Origin: Campylobacter sp. CN_NE2
GTDB lineage: Bacteria; Campylobacterota; Campylobacteria; Campylobacterales; Campylobacteraceae
DNA length: 64,000 nt
Assembly: GCF_027797465.1 (NCBI RefSeq)
Contig: NZ_CP115608.1
Span: 248,001 to 312,000, forward strand
Direction: 5' to 3'
Below are positions 6,323 through 16,578 of the stretch, one piece after another. Both the position numbers and the translations under genes were made by a program. Under the pieces are notes generated by a model, which was not told the origin of the DNA, made no database searches, and was given only the letters and a program-made list of their open reading frames with translations. Position 1 is the stretch's first letter. Each line of letters starts with the position of its first letter.

Positions 6323-7912
6323 GTGGATAATTCAGCTCAAAAAAGATTGGTTTTGGCTTTGGCACTTGCCTTTATATTTTTTATAGCCTATGATCATTTT
6401 TATCTTTCAAAAATCAGAGAAGCTCAGGCATTAGAAGCAAACAAAACAGCACTTCAAACTCAAAATGCCGCTCCAAAGGTGGAAAATTCAAATTCTCAAA
6501 GCTCGGCAACTCCTGCGCCTACAACAAGTGTGGTAGTTAAAGAACCTATCGTAAAAATCGCCACACAAAAAGCAGATTTAAGTATTGACGAGCTTGGACG
6601 GATAAATTCTTTTGTTTTAAAAGAAGAAAAATACAAAAATGATAACGGCGAAGCGATAAATTTGATTAAAGCAGATATGTCGCCATTGCCGCTTGAAATT
6701 CGCTTTGAAGATGCAAATTTAAACAATCTTGCGTTTGCTACACCTTATACGGCAACTTCGTCAAATTTAGACGCCACAAATGGCTCTGCAAATTTGGTTT
6801 TAACTCAAAATTTAGGCGATATTGTAGTTACAAAAAATTTGACATTTTATCCTAATGGAAACTACGATATAAAAGTAAATTTAAGCAAAAATGCAGTTTT
6901 TTATATAAGCCCTGGAAGCAGACCTAGCGAAGTGATTGATGGATACACTATTCATGGTGCTTTGGTGCGAAATGCAGATGAGAGTTTGGCTATTTTCGAA
7001 GACGGCGATGTAAAATCAAACGAGGTCATAAATAACGCAAATATCGCAGCAGTTTCTGATAGATACTATACAAAATTTTTCTACACAAACGGAAATGATT
7101 TAAGCCTCGTGCTTACTTCAAAAGACGATATTACGCAGGTTTTTGCCAAAAGTAACGGCGAATTTAACGCCGGTGGCTATATCGGACCAAAAGAGTACAA
7201 AACGCTAAATAGCATTGATAGCAAACTTACAAATGTCATCGAGTATGGTTGGTTTACTTTCATCGCTAGGCCTATGTTTAAATTTTTAAGTGCAATTCAC
7301 GATTATATCGGCAACTGGGGCTGGGCGATCGTGATTTTAACGCTTATTATTCGTTTGATTTTATTCCCTTTAAGCTACAAAGGTATGATGTCGATGAATA
7401 AGCTAAAAGATTTAGCACCGAAAATGAAAGAGCTTCAAGAAAAATACAAAAATGAACCACAAAAACTTCAAGCTCAAATGATGCAACTTTACAAAAAACA
7501 CGGAGCAAACCCAATGGGCGGTTGTTTGCCGATTTTACTGCAAATTCCTGTGTTTTTTGCTATTTATCGAGTTTTGTTAAATGCTATCGAGCTAAAAGGC
7601 GCACCGTGGGTTTTATGGATTCAAGATTTATCGATTAAAGATCCGTTTTTTATCCTACCGATAACTATGGGTATTTTAATGTTTTTACAACAAAAAATCA
7701 CGCCTACGACATTTACCGACCCTATGCAAGAAAAGGTTATGAAATTCTTGCCTTTGATTTTTACATTTTTGTTTGCGACATTTCCGGCAGGTCTTACGCT
7801 GTATTGGACTATCAACAATATGGCTTCAATCGTGCAACAATACGCGATAAATAAACTTTTTGACAAACAAAAAAAATTGGCAGCGGAGAAACATAATGAA
7901 GATAGAAGCTAA
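6323..7912 (+). CDS. yidC: Membrane protein insertase YidC
   Basis: 529 aa when started at GTG 6323, which follows AAAGGAAG. An earlier TTG (6257) would add 22 residues that overlap yidD and is rejected. Architecture is the Gram-negative type: one N-terminal TM (about 9-27), a linker rich in Ala/Ser/Thr, a periplasmic beta domain to about 310, then the conserved five-TM insertase core including NPMGGCLPILLQIPVFFAIY, and a Lys-rich cytosolic tail. It inserts Sec-dependent and Sec-independent proteins into the inner membrane. Confidence 0.97.
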   Translation: MDNSAQKRLVLALALAFIFFIAYDHFYLSKIREAQALEANKTALQTQNAAPKVENSNSQSSATPAPTTSVVVKEPIVKIATQKADLSIDELGRINSFVLKEEKYKNDNGEAINLIKADMSPLPLEIRFEDANLNNLAFATPYTATSSNLDATNGSANLVLTQNLGDIVVTKNLTFYPNGNYDIKVNLSKNAVFYISPGSRPSEVIDGYTIHGALVRNADESLAIFEDGDVKSNEVINNANIAAVSDRYYTKFFYTNGNDLSLVLTSKDDITQVFAKSNGEFNAGGYIGPKEYKTLNSIDSKLTNVIEYGWFTFIARPMFKFLSAIHDYIGNWGWAIVILTLIIRLILFPLSYKGMMSMNKLKDLAPKMKELQEKYKNEPQKLQAQMMQLYKKHGANPMGGCLPILLQIPVFFAIYRVLLNAIELKGAPWVLWIQDLSIKDPFFILPITMGILMFLQQKITPTTFTDPMQEKVMKFLPLIFTFLFATFPAGLTLYWTINNMASIVQQYAINKLFDKQKKLAAEKHNEDRS

Positions 7913-8789
7913 AAATTTAGAACTAGCATATAAACAAGCCGCCGAAAAACTAAATTGTTCTATAACCGAACTTGATATAAAAGTTATCCAACACCCAAGC
8001 GGCGGACTTTTTGGATTATTTAGTAAAAATGCGATTATAGAAGTTAAAGTCGAAGGCGAAAAGGAAAAATTTGAGAAAAAACAAAAAAATCCTAGAAAAA
8101 AGCCAAATTCGCATGAAAACGCAGAAGCAAAACAGCATAAAAAAGTTAAAAAAAGCGAAAACAAAGAAGCAAATTCGAGCCAAAATTCAGCTCAAAATTT
8201 AGAAAATTCATCAAATTTGGAAAATTCGCAATCGCAAAATTTAAAAACTCAAAATAGCGAAGAAGCAATTGCTCCAAAACCTGCGAAAAAATCACGCAAA
8301 AAAGAAGAAAGAAAGCTAAAATCGCAAGTTAGCGATGAAGTTTTAGAAGAGATTAAGATTAAACTTGGCGAACTTTTAAGCGCGAGTGATTTTGCCGTAA
8401 GTGTCGTCGAAGTGAAAAAATACGATGATGAAAATGTTTATATCAAGCTTGACGGCGAAGATGCTGCTCTTCTTATCGGCAAAGAAGGTTACCGCTACAA
8501 GGCACTTTCGTATATGATTTATAACTGGATTAGTATAAAATATAACCTTTCGATAATCCTAGAAATTTCTGAATTTTTGCAAAACCAAGAGCGAATTTTA
8601 AATGAGTATTTAAGCGGTGTTATCGAAAAGGTAAAAACGGCAGGAAAGGCTTATACTAAGCCTTATGACGGTGCTTTGGTAAAATTTGCGGTAGATAGAT
8701 TAAGGGCTGAATTTCCGGAAAAATATGTCGGCGTAAAAAGTGCCAAAAACGGAAAAATCATAGTCATAAACGACAACAGTAATGAATGA
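7896..8789 (+). CDS. jag: Jag/KhpB RNA-binding protein
   Basis: 297 aa. The start ATG at 7896 lies inside the last codons of yidC (17-base overlap), preceded by GGAGAAA. Jag_N domain (1-50, contains [12 protein letters not shown]); a low-complexity Lys then Asn/Ser linker (about 60-140); a KH domain with the loop IGKEGYR (about 185-260); and a C-terminal R3H-like region that lacks a clear RxxxH. Jag/KhpB proteins bind RNA and influence division and envelope growth in other bacteria; its fixed place after yidC is typical. Confidence 0.92.
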   Translation: MKIEAKNLELAYKQAAEKLNCSITELDIKVIQHPSGGLFGLFSKNAIIEVKVEGEKEKFEKKQKNPRKKPNSHENAEAKQHKKVKKSENKEANSSQNSAQNLENSSNLENSQSQNLKTQNSEEAIAPKPAKKSRKKEERKLKSQVSDEVLEEIKIKLGELLSASDFAVSVVEVKKYDDENVYIKLDGEDAALLIGKEGYRYKALSYMIYNWISIKYNLSIILEISEFLQNQERILNEYLSGVIEKVKTAGKAYTKPYDGALVKFAVDRLRAEFPEKYVGVKSAKNGKIIVINDNSNE

Positions 8790-10107
8790 TGATATTGTCG
8801 CCGTCGCCACAGCGCACGGCACAGGCGGTATATCCATAGTGAGATTAAGCGGTGCAAATTCGCTTAATCTTGCCCTAAAACTTATAAATAAAAATTCTCT
8901 AAAACCCCGTTATGCGACACTTTGCGAGATAAAAAATGCTAATGGCGAATTTATCGATGAAGCCATTGTGATTTATTTTAAAGCCCCGTTTAGTTTCACA
9001 GGCGAAGAAGTCGTCGAATTTCACACGCACGGCGGTTTGGTGATTTCAAATTTAATCATCGACGAGCTTGTAAATTTAGGCGCTAGAATTGCAAGCCCGG
9101 GTGAGTTTAGCAAAAGAGCCTATCTAAATGGTAAAATGGATTTAACAAAAGCAGAAGCTATTCAAGCTCTCATAAATTCACGCAGCGAAAGCGCAACAAA
9201 AATCCTAGCTAAAAACCTGCACGGCGAACTTAAAAACTATGTCGAAACCTTGCGCTCGGAGCTTGTTAAGACGCTGGCTTTTGTGGAGACTTGCATTGAT
9301 TATGCCGAAGAGGATTTGCCAAGCGATATTTTAGAAAAAACTAGCGCAATGCTAGATGAAAACTCGCACAAACTAAGCAAAATAGCCGAAGTTAGCGAAC
9401 AAAGAAAAGGGCTAATCGAAGGCTTTAAAGTAGCGATTATTGGCAAACCAAATGTCGGCAAAAGTAGCATTTTAAATTCACTCTTAAACTACGAAAGGGC
9501 GATTGTCAGCGACGAAGCAGGCACGACAAGGGATCGCATAGAAGAAAGCCTTAAAATCGGCACTCATATAATCCGCATTATAGATACAGCTGGAATTCGA
9601 AATGGGGCTTCAAATTTAGAAAATATCGGCATTTCGCACTCCATAAAGGCTGTAAAAGAAGCCGATATTATATTAGCAGTTTTTGACGGAAGTAGCGAAT
9701 TTGACGGCGAAGATGATAAAATTTTAGAAATTTTAAAAGATGAAGATAAAAAGGTTTTTTATATTATTAACAAAAGCGATTTAGAACAAAAATTTAGTAA
9801 AAATTTGCCAAATTCTATAAAAATTTCAGCTAAATTTGGCACGGATGAGCTTATAAATTCGCTAAATGAGTATCTAAATTCACAAAATTTTGACGGACTT
9901 ATGCTTAGCTCAAATCGCCAAATAATCGCTTGTAAAAATGCCGTAAATGCGATACAAAGGGCAAAGGAAAAGTTAAATGAAAGCGAACTTGAAATTTTTG
10001 CCTTTGAATTAAATGTCGCCATAAAAGAAATTTCTTCTATCTCTCGCCCGTTTGATAGAGATGAAATTTTAGATGAAATGTTTTCAAATTTTTGCTTAGG
10101 AAAATGA
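8782..10107 (+). CDS. mnmE: tRNA modification GTPase MnmE
   Basis: 441 aa, works with MnmG to make cmnm5/nm5 U34 in tRNAs. All landmarks are visible: N-terminal folate-binding domain with [13 protein letters not shown]1 [10 protein letters not shown]2 EAGTTRD, G3 DTAGIR, G4 NKSD, and the catalytic C-terminal CLGK. ATG at 8782 overlaps the jag stop by 8 bases. Last gene of the rpmH operon. Confidence 0.97.
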   Translation: MNDDIVAVATAHGTGGISIVRLSGANSLNLALKLINKNSLKPRYATLCEIKNANGEFIDEAIVIYFKAPFSFTGEEVVEFHTHGGLVISNLIIDELVNLGARIASPGEFSKRAYLNGKMDLTKAEAIQALINSRSESATKILAKNLHGELKNYVETLRSELVKTLAFVETCIDYAEEDLPSDILEKTSAMLDENSHKLSKIAEVSEQRKGLIEGFKVAIIGKPNVGKSSILNSLLNYERAIVSDEAGTTRDRIEESLKIGTHIIRIIDTAGIRNGASNLENIGISHSIKAVKEADIILAVFDGSSEFDGEDDKILEILKDEDKKVFYIINKSDLEQKFSKNLPNSIKISAKFGTDELINSLNEYLNSQNFDGLMLSSNRQIIACKNAVNAIQRAKEKLNESELEIFAFELNVAIKEISSISRPFDRDEILDEMFSNFCLGK

Positions 10108-10141
10108 ATTTTAATCCATTGTAATTGTGATTTTATTCCAT

Positions 10142-10180
10142 TGTCATTGCGAACGAGCGTAGCGAGTGTGGCAATCGCCA
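10142..10180 (+). repeat. Dispersed palindromic repeat, copy E
   Basis: TTGTCATTGCGA at one end and GGCAATCGCC at the other, with GCGTAGC in the middle, the same design as copies at 655, 16282, 16425 (reverse) and 24634 (reverse). Confidence 0.75.
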
Positions 10181-10348
10181 AAACAAGCGAAGCGATGACA
10201 CGCCAAAGTGCGTGGCAGGTTTCTTGCGAAGCGAAGCGTAGCAGAGCAAAAGCTAAAATAACCACTATGCGAATTTGCAAATTTAAAAATTCAATCAAAT
10301 TTGGCATTGTTATCATTTTTTAAATTTAATTACGCAGGAAGTTGCCTT

Positions 10349-10398
10349 GCAGGGGGAAAGGGGGCTTGAATTGCGAAGTCGCTCCCCTTTCCCCTGCA
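10349..10398. repeat. GC-rich inverted repeat
   Basis: GCAGGGGGAAAGGGGG (349-364 of this kilobase) faces CTCCCCTTTCCCCTGC, forming a long stem with one bulge around a loop of about 17 bases. Strongly unlike the AT-rich surroundings. A comparable GC-rich hairpin lies at 62912-62951. Confidence 0.55.
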
Positions 10399-10431
10399 AC
10401 CCCCTTACCCCCGACGACGCTTTGCAAGGTT

Positions 10432-10467
10432 GCAAATTTAAAAAAGTTTTCGCTTTTTTAAATTTGC
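10432..10467. terminator. Perfect 15-bp hairpin, candidate bidirectional terminator
   Basis: GCAAATTTAAAAAAG at 10432-10446 pairs with CTTTTTTAAATTTGC at 10453-10467 around TTTTCG. An A-run on one arm and a T-run on the other is the form of a bidirectional intrinsic terminator, here between mnmE and purL. Confidence 0.5.
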
Positions 10468-10558
10468 GATTTTAATAAAAACAATCACAAAATCAAATTT
10501 AAAGCTATTTTTGGGTATTATATTCTTTTATTTTTATAAATTCCAAAAAAGGCTAAAA

Positions 10559-12751
10559 ATGGATAAGAAAACTATCGAAGCACACAAAATCAGCGAAGAC
10601 GAATATGCGAAAATTTTAGAAATTCTAGGGCGTGAGCCAAATTTGCTAGAACTTGGCATTTTTTCGGCTATGTGGAGCGAACACTGCTCATATAAATCAA
10701 GCAAAAAATACCTAAACGGCTTTCCGACCAAGGCTCCATGGGTCATACAAGGTCCCGGTGAAAATGCCGGTGTCATCGACATTGGCGGTGGCATGGCAGC
10801 TGTTTTTAAAATGGAAAGTCACAATCACCCTAGCTACATTGAGCCGTTTCAAGGCGCAGCCACAGGCGTGGGTGGAATTTTGCGCGATATTTTCACAATG
10901 GGTGCAAGGGTCGAAGCAAATCTAAATTCTCTGCGTTTTGGCGATGTCGTGGGAAATTCCAAAACAAATCGTTATCAAAGATATTTGGTCAAAGGCGCAG
11001 TTAGCGGTATTGCACACTATGGCAACTGCATGGGAATCCCTACGATAGGTGGCGAAACGACATTTGATAGCAGTTTTAATGGAAATATTTTGGTAAATGC
11101 CTTTGCTTTGGGAATTGTAAAAAGTGATGAAATTTTCTACGGCAAGGCAGAAGGCGTGGGAAACTCAGTCATCTATGTAGGCTCAAAAACAGGCAGGGAC
11201 GGGCTTGGCGGAGCTGTTATGGCAAGTGATAGCTTTAACGATGAAAACAAATCTCTTCGCCCAACCGTGCAAGTTGGCGATCCGTTTGCCGAAAAGCTTT
11301 TAATGGAAGCTTGTTTGGAGCTTTTTAAAACTGATTATGTTGTCGGAATTCAAGATATGGGTGCGGCTGGTCTTACTTCAAGTAGCTTTGAAATGGCAGG
11401 ACGAAGCGGAAGCGGTATGAAAATGCACTTAGATAAAGTGCCAATGCGTGAAAGCGGTATGACGCCATACGAGCTAATGCTAAGCGAAAGCCAAGAGCGT
11501 ATGCTAATTTGCGCGAAAAAAGGTTGCGAAGATAAGATAAAAGAGATTTTTGCGAAGTGGGATTTAGACGCAGAAGTCATCGGCGAAGTAACCAATACCG
11601 GTAAAATGGAGCTTTACTGGCATGGCGAGCTAGCTGGCGAGATTCCAATCGAGCCTTTAAGCGAAGCAGCTCCGATTTTAGACCGCCCTACAAAACGCCC
11701 AGCGTATTTGGACGAAATAGCAAATTTTAGCCTTTGTGGTTGCGAGTGCAATATAGATAATAACGAAGCTTTCGATAAAATGTTTAGCGAACCTGAAATA
11801 CTAAATAAAAATCTAATCTACGATCAATACGACGCAAATATCGGCACAAATACTATAAAGCAACCGGGAACTTTGGGTGCTTTTGTAATGCGTGTGAAAG
11901 AAAACGGCGTGAATTTGGCAATGGGTATGGATTGTAACACCCGCATGAATTTTGTAAATTCTCGCGTCGGTGGCGCATTAGCCGTTGCCGTTAGCGGTCG
12001 CAAGGTAGCTCTTAGCGGGGCTACGCCGTTAGCAATTACAGATTGTCTAAATTATGGAAATCCACAAAACCCGGAAGTTATGTGGCAGTTTGCGCAAGGT
12101 TGCGAAGGCATAAAAGAGGCGTGTAAAGAGCTAAATACGCCTGTTGTGAGCGGAAATGTGAGCCTTTATAACGAAACCGAGGGCGTTAGTATCCAGCCGA
12201 CCCCTGCGATCGTAACTGTCGGCGTAAATAAAAATGCAAATTTGCCTAGCCATTTTGTCGCCGAAAATATCGCTGTTTATTTGGTTGGCGACACTGGTGG
12301 CGTGTTTGCAGGATCTTTGTATATGAAAACGATTTTAAATAAAATCGGTGGTGTTTTGCCTAATTTAGACTATAAAAAAGAGCTAAATTTATGGAATTTG
12401 GCGATAAAAGGCAACGAGCAAGGCATTTTTGAATTTGCAAATTCAGTCGGTGTCGGCGGTGTTGCTATAACACTAGCTAAAATGGCGTGTGTAGGCAAAG
12501 TTGGTGGTGAGTTTAAAATGCCGTGCGATGATAAGCGAGATATTTTTGATGAGAGCTTTTCTCGCGCGATTTTTGGCGTTAGCGATGAAGCGAAATTTGA
12601 AAATTTAGCTAAAAGTTTGGGCTTAAATTTCCTAAAACTTGGCGTAACTGGCGGAGAAAAATTTAGCATAAACGAAGTTAGCCGAAATTTAGGCGATTTG
12701 CGAGAGATTTATTACAATAAATTTAGCGAGATTATTAGAAGCGAAGATTAA
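10559..12751 (+). CDS. purL: Phosphoribosylformylglycinamidine synthase subunit PurL
   Basis: 730 aa, the small PurL type that works with separate PurQ and PurS to make FGAM from FGAR. It contains the N-terminal [14 protein letters not shown] motif, a GPGENAGV(I) nucleotide loop, and the two AIRS-like halves ([28 protein letters not shown]). ATG 10559 follows AAAGGCTAAAA; an upstream in-frame start (10511) would add 16 hydrophobic residues not found in the family. Lies 2 bases before the next gene. Confidence 0.96.
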   Translation: MDKKTIEAHKISEDEYAKILEILGREPNLLELGIFSAMWSEHCSYKSSKKYLNGFPTKAPWVIQGPGENAGVIDIGGGMAAVFKMESHNHPSYIEPFQGAATGVGGILRDIFTMGARVEANLNSLRFGDVVGNSKTNRYQRYLVKGAVSGIAHYGNCMGIPTIGGETTFDSSFNGNILVNAFALGIVKSDEIFYGKAEGVGNSVIYVGSKTGRDGLGGAVMASDSFNDENKSLRPTVQVGDPFAEKLLMEACLELFKTDYVVGIQDMGAAGLTSSSFEMAGRSGSGMKMHLDKVPMRESGMTPYELMLSESQERMLICAKKGCEDKIKEIFAKWDLDAEVIGEVTNTGKMELYWHGELAGEIPIEPLSEAAPILDRPTKRPAYLDEIANFSLCGCECNIDNNEAFDKMFSEPEILNKNLIYDQYDANIGTNTIKQPGTLGAFVMRVKENGVNLAMGMDCNTRMNFVNSRVGGALAVAVSGRKVALSGATPLAITDCLNYGNPQNPEVMWQFAQGCEGIKEACKELNTPVVSGNVSLYNETEGVSIQPTPAIVTVGVNKNANLPSHFVAENIAVYLVGDTGGVFAGSLYMKTILNKIGGVLPNLDYKKELNLWNLAIKGNEQGIFEFANSVGVGGVAITLAKMACVGKVGGEFKMPCDDKRDIFDESFSRAIFGVSDEAKFENLAKSLGLNFLKLGVTGGEKFSINEVSRNLGDLREIYYNKFSEIIRSED

Positions 12752-12753
12752 AA

Positions 12754-13599
12754 ATGTCGTTTTGGACTATCGTTTTTTTAATTATTTTATATATCATAGC
12801 GTCCAAAGACGGGGTATTTGGCGGCAAAAGTAGGGCAAATTCGCTCTCATTTGAAGAAGCCAAATACCTAACTGCACTTTTAGCCAAAGTCGCCAAAAGC
12901 GACGGGCGAGTAAATGAGATAGAAGCCGAGCTAATCAGTCAAAGCTTAGATGATTTGACATATAAATTAGGCGGAAATAGCGCAGTCCGAAATGAGTTAA
13001 AGCAAATTTACAATATCGAAAAAGAGAATTTAAACAATGTTTTTAGCGTAGCGTTTGAATATAAGCAAAGGTTTAAATTCGACCAAAATAGGGCGTTTGG
13101 ATTAATCTATTATTTTTTAAATTTAGCCTATATCGATGGCGAATTTAGCCAATCAGAAAAAAACACAATAAGCCAAATTTGCGACGGATTTGAAATCAGC
13201 GAGAGCCTAAAACAGCAAATTTTTGCCAAATTTCAAAGCGATTTTGAACAGGCTCGTGCTTGGAAAAATAGATATTCTCGCCAAAGTCAAAGCGGTTATG
13301 GGCGAAACTACGGCAGCCGTGGCGGTTATGGCGGAAACTACAATCAAAACGGCTACCAAAGAAATTCTAGCTCGTATAAAAAAGAGCCAGAATTCGACCC
13401 TTACGGAGTGCTTGGCGTTTCAAAAAATGCGTCGTTTGATGAGATAAAGAAAAAATATCGTGAGCTAGTGAAAAAATATCACCCTGATATTTTAATGGGC
13501 AAGGGCGCAGATGATGAAATCGTGCAAGAAGGCACAAAAAAATTACAAGAAATCAACAAAGCGTATGAAATTTTAAAAGAAAAATTTGGAGAGAAATAA
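12754..13599 (+). CDS. TerB/J-domain membrane co-chaperone, DjlA-like
   Basis: 281 aa. A short N-terminal hydrophobic segment (about 3-18), a TerB-like acidic helical domain (about 35-155, with [18 protein letters not shown] and [12 protein letters not shown]), a Gly/Tyr/Asn-rich linker (about 170-205), and a C-terminal DnaJ domain with the HPD tripeptide (KKYHPDIL). This is the DjlA layout: an inner-membrane J protein that stimulates DnaK. It sits between purL and purH with gaps of 2 and 9 bases, so it is transcribed with purine genes; I see no reason beyond conserved synteny. Confidence 0.85.
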   Translation: MSFWTIVFLIILYIIASKDGVFGGKSRANSLSFEEAKYLTALLAKVAKSDGRVNEIEAELISQSLDDLTYKLGGNSAVRNELKQIYNIEKENLNNVFSVAFEYKQRFKFDQNRAFGLIYYFLNLAYIDGEFSQSEKNTISQICDGFEISESLKQQIFAKFQSDFEQARAWKNRYSRQSQSGYGRNYGSRGGYGGNYNQNGYQRNSSSYKKEPEFDPYGVLGVSKNASFDEIKKKYRELVKKYHPDILMGKGADDEIVQEGTKKLQEINKAYEILKEKFGEK

Positions 13600-13608
13600 G
13601 GAGTAAAA

Positions 13609-15141
13609 ATGAGAGCGTTAATCAGCGTTAGCGACAAAGACGGCGTAGTGGAATTTGCAAAAGATTTGGCAAATTTGGGTTGGGAAATTTTAAGCACGGG
13701 TGGCACTTATAAGCTACTTTGCGAAAACGGCGTAAATGCTGTGGAAGTGAGTGCCTACACAGGAAGCCCTGAGATGTTTGAAGGCAGAGTAAAAACCCTG
13801 CACCCTAAAATTCACGGCGGAATTTTGCACAAAAGGAGTGATAAAAATCACGCCGAACAAGCCAAAACGCACGGCATTGGCGGGATTGATTTGGTTTGTG
13901 TAAATTTATATCCTTTTAAACAAACCACGATTCGCACAGATGATTTTGATGAGATTATCGAAAATATCGACATTGGCGGACCTGCCATGGTGCGAAGTGC
14001 CGCTAAAAATTTCAAAGATGTTTTGATTGTAACGGACATTTTAGATTATGATTTAGTTATCGAAAAAATCAAAGCAAAAGCCGATGATTTGGAATTTCGC
14101 CGAAGCCTTATGATAAAAGCCTACGAGCATACTGCTGCGTATGATAGCATGATAGCAAACTATATGAACGAGCGATTTAACGGCGGTTTTGGTGCTAAAA
14201 AATTTATCACAGGCTCAAAAGTCATGGCGACAAGATACGGCGAAAATCCGCACCAAAAGGGCGCTTTGTATGAATTCGAAAACTTTTTTAGCCTAAATTT
14301 CAAAGCCCTAAAAGGCGAAGCAAGTTTTAATAACATGACCGATATTCACGGCGCAGTTATGTTAGCAAGTAGCTTTGGCGAAGCCCCAGCAGTAAGTATC
14401 TGCAAACACGCAAATCCGTGCGGGTTTGCCATAAAATCAAATTTGCTAGAAAGCTACACCGAAGCGCTTAAATGCGACCCTGTTTCAGCCTATGGTGGCG
14501 TGGTGGCGATAAACGGCACACTTGATAAGGCTTTGGCAGAGAAAATCAATGAAATTTTTGTGGAAGTCATCATCGCAGCCAATGTCGATGACGCCGCGCT
14601 TGAAGTATTTGCAAACAAAAAACGCATTAAAATTTTCACGCAAGAGAATAAATTTTTAATGCGTGAAAATGATAAATATGACTTTAAATTCATAGACGGC
14701 GGATTTGTCTATCAAGAACGCGACTATGTGGGTGCTGATGAGGTTAAAAATGCTAAATGCGTTACCAAGCGTTCGGCAAATTCTGGCGAATTTACCGATT
14801 TGCAAATCGCTTGGCAGGTCGCAGCTCTGACTAAATCAAACTGCGTTGTGTATGTGAAAAACTCGGCAATGGTGGCGATCGGCATGGGTATGACAAGCCG
14901 TGTCGATGCTGCGCGCGCAGCTGTGGCAAAAGCAAGGGATTTGGGGCTTGATTTGCAGGGCTGTGCTTTGGCAAGTGAAGCGTTTTTTCCTTTCAAAGAT
15001 AGTATAGAAATCGCTAATGAAGTGGGCGTAAAAGCCGTAATCCAACCGGGTGGCTCAATCCGTGATGATGAAGTCGTCGCTGCGGCGGACGAATTTGGCA
15101 TGGCGATGTATTTTACGGGAATTCGCCACTTTTTGCATTAA
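13609..15141 (+). CDS. purH: Bifunctional AICAR formyltransferase / IMP cyclohydrolase
   Basis: 510 aa, catalyses the last two steps of IMP synthesis. The N-terminal MGS-like IMP cyclohydrolase domain ([29 protein letters not shown]) is followed by the AICAR transformylase with [12 protein letters not shown] (catalytic Lys-His) and the ending [19 protein letters not shown] lies 6 bases before ATG. Last gene of the purL-djlA-purH unit. Confidence 0.97.
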   Translation: MRALISVSDKDGVVEFAKDLANLGWEILSTGGTYKLLCENGVNAVEVSAYTGSPEMFEGRVKTLHPKIHGGILHKRSDKNHAEQAKTHGIGGIDLVCVNLYPFKQTTIRTDDFDEIIENIDIGGPAMVRSAAKNFKDVLIVTDILDYDLVIEKIKAKADDLEFRRSLMIKAYEHTAAYDSMIANYMNERFNGGFGAKKFITGSKVMATRYGENPHQKGALYEFENFFSLNFKALKGEASFNNMTDIHGAVMLASSFGEAPAVSICKHANPCGFAIKSNLLESYTEALKCDPVSAYGGVVAINGTLDKALAEKINEIFVEVIIAANVDDAALEVFANKKRIKIFTQENKFLMRENDKYDFKFIDGGFVYQERDYVGADEVKNAKCVTKRSANSGEFTDLQIAWQVAALTKSNCVVYVKNSAMVAIGMGMTSRVDAARAAVAKARDLGLDLQGCALASEAFFPFKDSIEIANEVGVKAVIQPGGSIRDDEVVAAADEFGMAMYFTGIRHFLH

Positions 15142-15170
15142 AATATTATTTGCAATTAAACAAGCCTAGC

Positions 15171-15232
15171 TTTTTCACGGCGTGGGCTAGGACAGACGAG
15201 TCGGTCTAGTCCGTCGCCCACTCCGTGAAAAA
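15171..15232. terminator. Long imperfect hairpin after purH
   Basis: TTTTTCACGG and CCGTGAAAAA close the structure, followed inward by GTGGGC/GCCCAC, GGAC/GTCC and AGAC/GTCT with small interior loops. It is followed closely by the GGTGGGCA hairpin (15282-15301). Position suggests transcription end for purH and for the convergent DUF1643 gene. Confidence 0.5.
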
Positions 15233-15281
15233 TCGTCGGCATAAGTGTTAAATTTTGCAATTCCAAATCTAACTTTCGTAG

Positions 15282-15301
15282 GGTGGGCATCCTTGCCCAC
15301 C
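15282..15301. repeat. GGTGGGCA/TGCCCACC hairpin, second copy
   Basis: An 8-bp perfect stem around TCCT, preceded by CGTAG. It shares stem and the preceding TAGG context with the hairpin at 4000-4019. Confidence 0.6.
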
Positions 15302-15331
15302 ATAATGGTAAAATGAGATATTAAAATAGAA

Positions 15332-15862
15332 TTAATTGGATAATTCTCTTTTTAATCTATCCATTTCGCCTTTAATGTCTGTAAATTTTTGTAGTTTATT
15401 TACTTTTTTGTATAATGGATGTGCTGGAATTCCACTTTTTAATGTTTTAATCACAAAAATATTTTTATCTTCTACTATATTTAAAATTTCAAACAAAGCT
15501 TTTAGCATGAAATTTGGCATATTCATATCACCATAAGCTAACAAAATATCCGAAATTTCTAGTTCTTTTATTTTGTCTTTTATATGTTTTAAATTTTGAG
15601 GAATAATTTTTTCATCAAATTTTATCTCGCTAGGATTTGTAGATATAAACGGATAAGCATTAACCATAATGTATCCGTCATATCCATTAAATTCGCAAAA
15701 TTTAATTACACTATTCATAGTAGGGTCTGAAACTTCCTTATTAGCCGTGCTTGGATTAAAGCCGATTATCATTAAATTTTTATTACCATTTTTGCCTAAT
15801 GAAAATCTGCAAGTATTGGTTTTTTCACAGAAAGTTGGTTGATAATTTTCTGGGTATTTCAT
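15332..15862 (-). CDS. DUF1643 domain protein
   Basis: 176 aa. The motifs IIGFNPSTANKEVSDPT and GYDGYIMVNAYPFISTNP are diagnostic of DUF1643 (PF07799), a family without assigned function often found in mobile or accessory DNA. I start at ATG 15862 after AAAGG; a GTG 15 bases earlier is also possible. Closely followed on the other strand by a small XRE regulator, the two being divergent across about 90 bases. Flanked by repeats on both sides, consistent with an insertion hot spot. Confidence 0.85.
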   Translation of the reverse strand: MKYPENYQPTFCEKTNTCRFSLGKNGNKNLMIIGFNPSTANKEVSDPTMNSVIKFCEFNGYDGYIMVNAYPFISTNPSEIKFDEKIIPQNLKHIKDKIKELEISDILLAYGDMNMPNFMLKALFEILNIVEDKNIFVIKTLKSGIPAHPLYKKVNKLQKFTDIKGEMDRLKRELSN

Positions 15863-15952
15863 GCATTTACCTTTCACAAATGAATTTATTTAAGCATAGT
15901 TAAATTTTAATATTTATATACTTACAGTTAGTTTAACCATAGGTAGGCGAAA

Positions 15953-16210
15953 TTGAAAGACTGCACCATTACAGACGAACAAATGGAGCAAATTTACAAA
16001 ACTATCGGCGAAAATGTCAAACGCATACGCACACAAAAGGGCGTTTCGCAGTTAAGCCTAGCTATGGCGATAGGACACAAGGCAGTCGGCACGATTTCTA
16101 TGGCTGAACTTGGCATAAACAAAAAACACTTCAACATAGAACATCTAATTAAAATCGCAAATGTCCTAGAAGTCAGCGTTTGCGAGTTTTTTAAATCAAT
16201 TAAAATTTAA
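15953..16210 (+). CDS. Small XRE-family helix-turn-helix regulator
   Basis: 85 aa. One HTH_3 domain covers most of it (IGENVKRIRTQKGVSQLSLAMAIG then the second half up to IANVLEVSVCEFF). Start TTG 15953 has TAGGCG upstream; an internal ATG (15983) is too close to the HTH. Divergent to the DUF1643 gene, so it may regulate that gene, but no toxin partner or prophage neighbour is present. Confidence 0.85.
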   Translation: MKDCTITDEQMEQIYKTIGENVKRIRTQKGVSQLSLAMAIGHKAVGTISMAELGINKKHFNIEHLIKIANVLEVSVCEFFKSIKI

Positions 16211-16281
16211 ATTCTTTTGTCATTACATCAAATTTGCTGCACAAATTCAAAATAATTCAATGAATAATAAAAAAACCTCCA

Positions 16282-16324
16282 TTGTCATTGCGAGAATTTA
16301 CGAAGTAAATTCGAAGCAATCGCT
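16282..16324 (+). repeat. Dispersed palindromic repeat, copy F
   Basis: TTGTCATTGCGA at the left, AGCAATCGCT at the right, inner perfect hairpin GAATTTAC-GAA-GTAAATTC (16294-16312). Relative to copy C one base of each arm changed so that pairing is kept. Confidence 0.8.
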
Positions 16325-16424
16325 AGTGGCAAAATTACCATAATGTAAATTTACAGATTAAAGAATTTGATAAATAACAAAATTATTTAAATTTGCAAAA
16401 GATTAAATTTGTAGTTTAAGCTCT

Positions 16425-16467
16425 GGCGATTGCCACGAAACCGCTACGCAGTTTCTCGCAATGACAG
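16425..16467 (-). repeat. Dispersed palindromic repeat, copy G
   Basis: On the minus strand it reads CTGTCATTGCGA...GGCAATCGCC with inner arms GAAACTGC and GCGGTTTC, eight pairs including one G-T. It faces copy F, so the two could fold together into a large cruciform or hairpin. Confidence 0.75.
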
Positions 16468-16578
16468 ATTAAACAAAATTTATAAATTTGTTTTCGCAAT
16501 GACAAATGGGCAAAAATTTAATAAATTTACAAATTTTAGCTACAATTCGCACAAATTTAAAAATCAAAAGGCGAAAAA

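Larger units (their letters stand above)
10108..10558. other. Intergenic region of repeats and GC-rich hairpins
   Basis: 450 bases. It contains a TGTCATTGCGA...GGCAATC repeat copy (10142-10180) with further GCGAAGCGA-type inverted pieces to about 10250, a GC-rich near-palindrome (10349-10398), and a perfect 15-bp hairpin with A6/T6 arms (10432-10467). No gene with a start and RBS is seen. Confidence 0.75.
16211..16578. other. Intergenic spacer with paired opposite repeats
   Basis: 368 bases, no gene. Forward repeat copy F (16282-16324), reverse copy G (16425-16467) and a further half-site TCGCAATGACAAAT (16494-16507). Candidate -10 TACAAT (16541-16546) for msrAB lies 32 bases before its start, with AAAGGCG as RBS. 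Confidence 0.7.

Noticed and set aside
9759-10316. 185-residue open frame on the minus strand
   Set aside because: It is antisense to the end of mnmE and to repeats; no RBS and no family pattern.
10141-10323. 60-residue open frame on the plus strand
   Set aside because: It runs through a dispersed palindromic repeat, has an Arg/Ala/Ser composition of repeat translation and no RBS.
16211-16578. CRISPR array
   Set aside because: Repeats are few, inverted relative to each other, unevenly spaced and differ inside; no cas genes.
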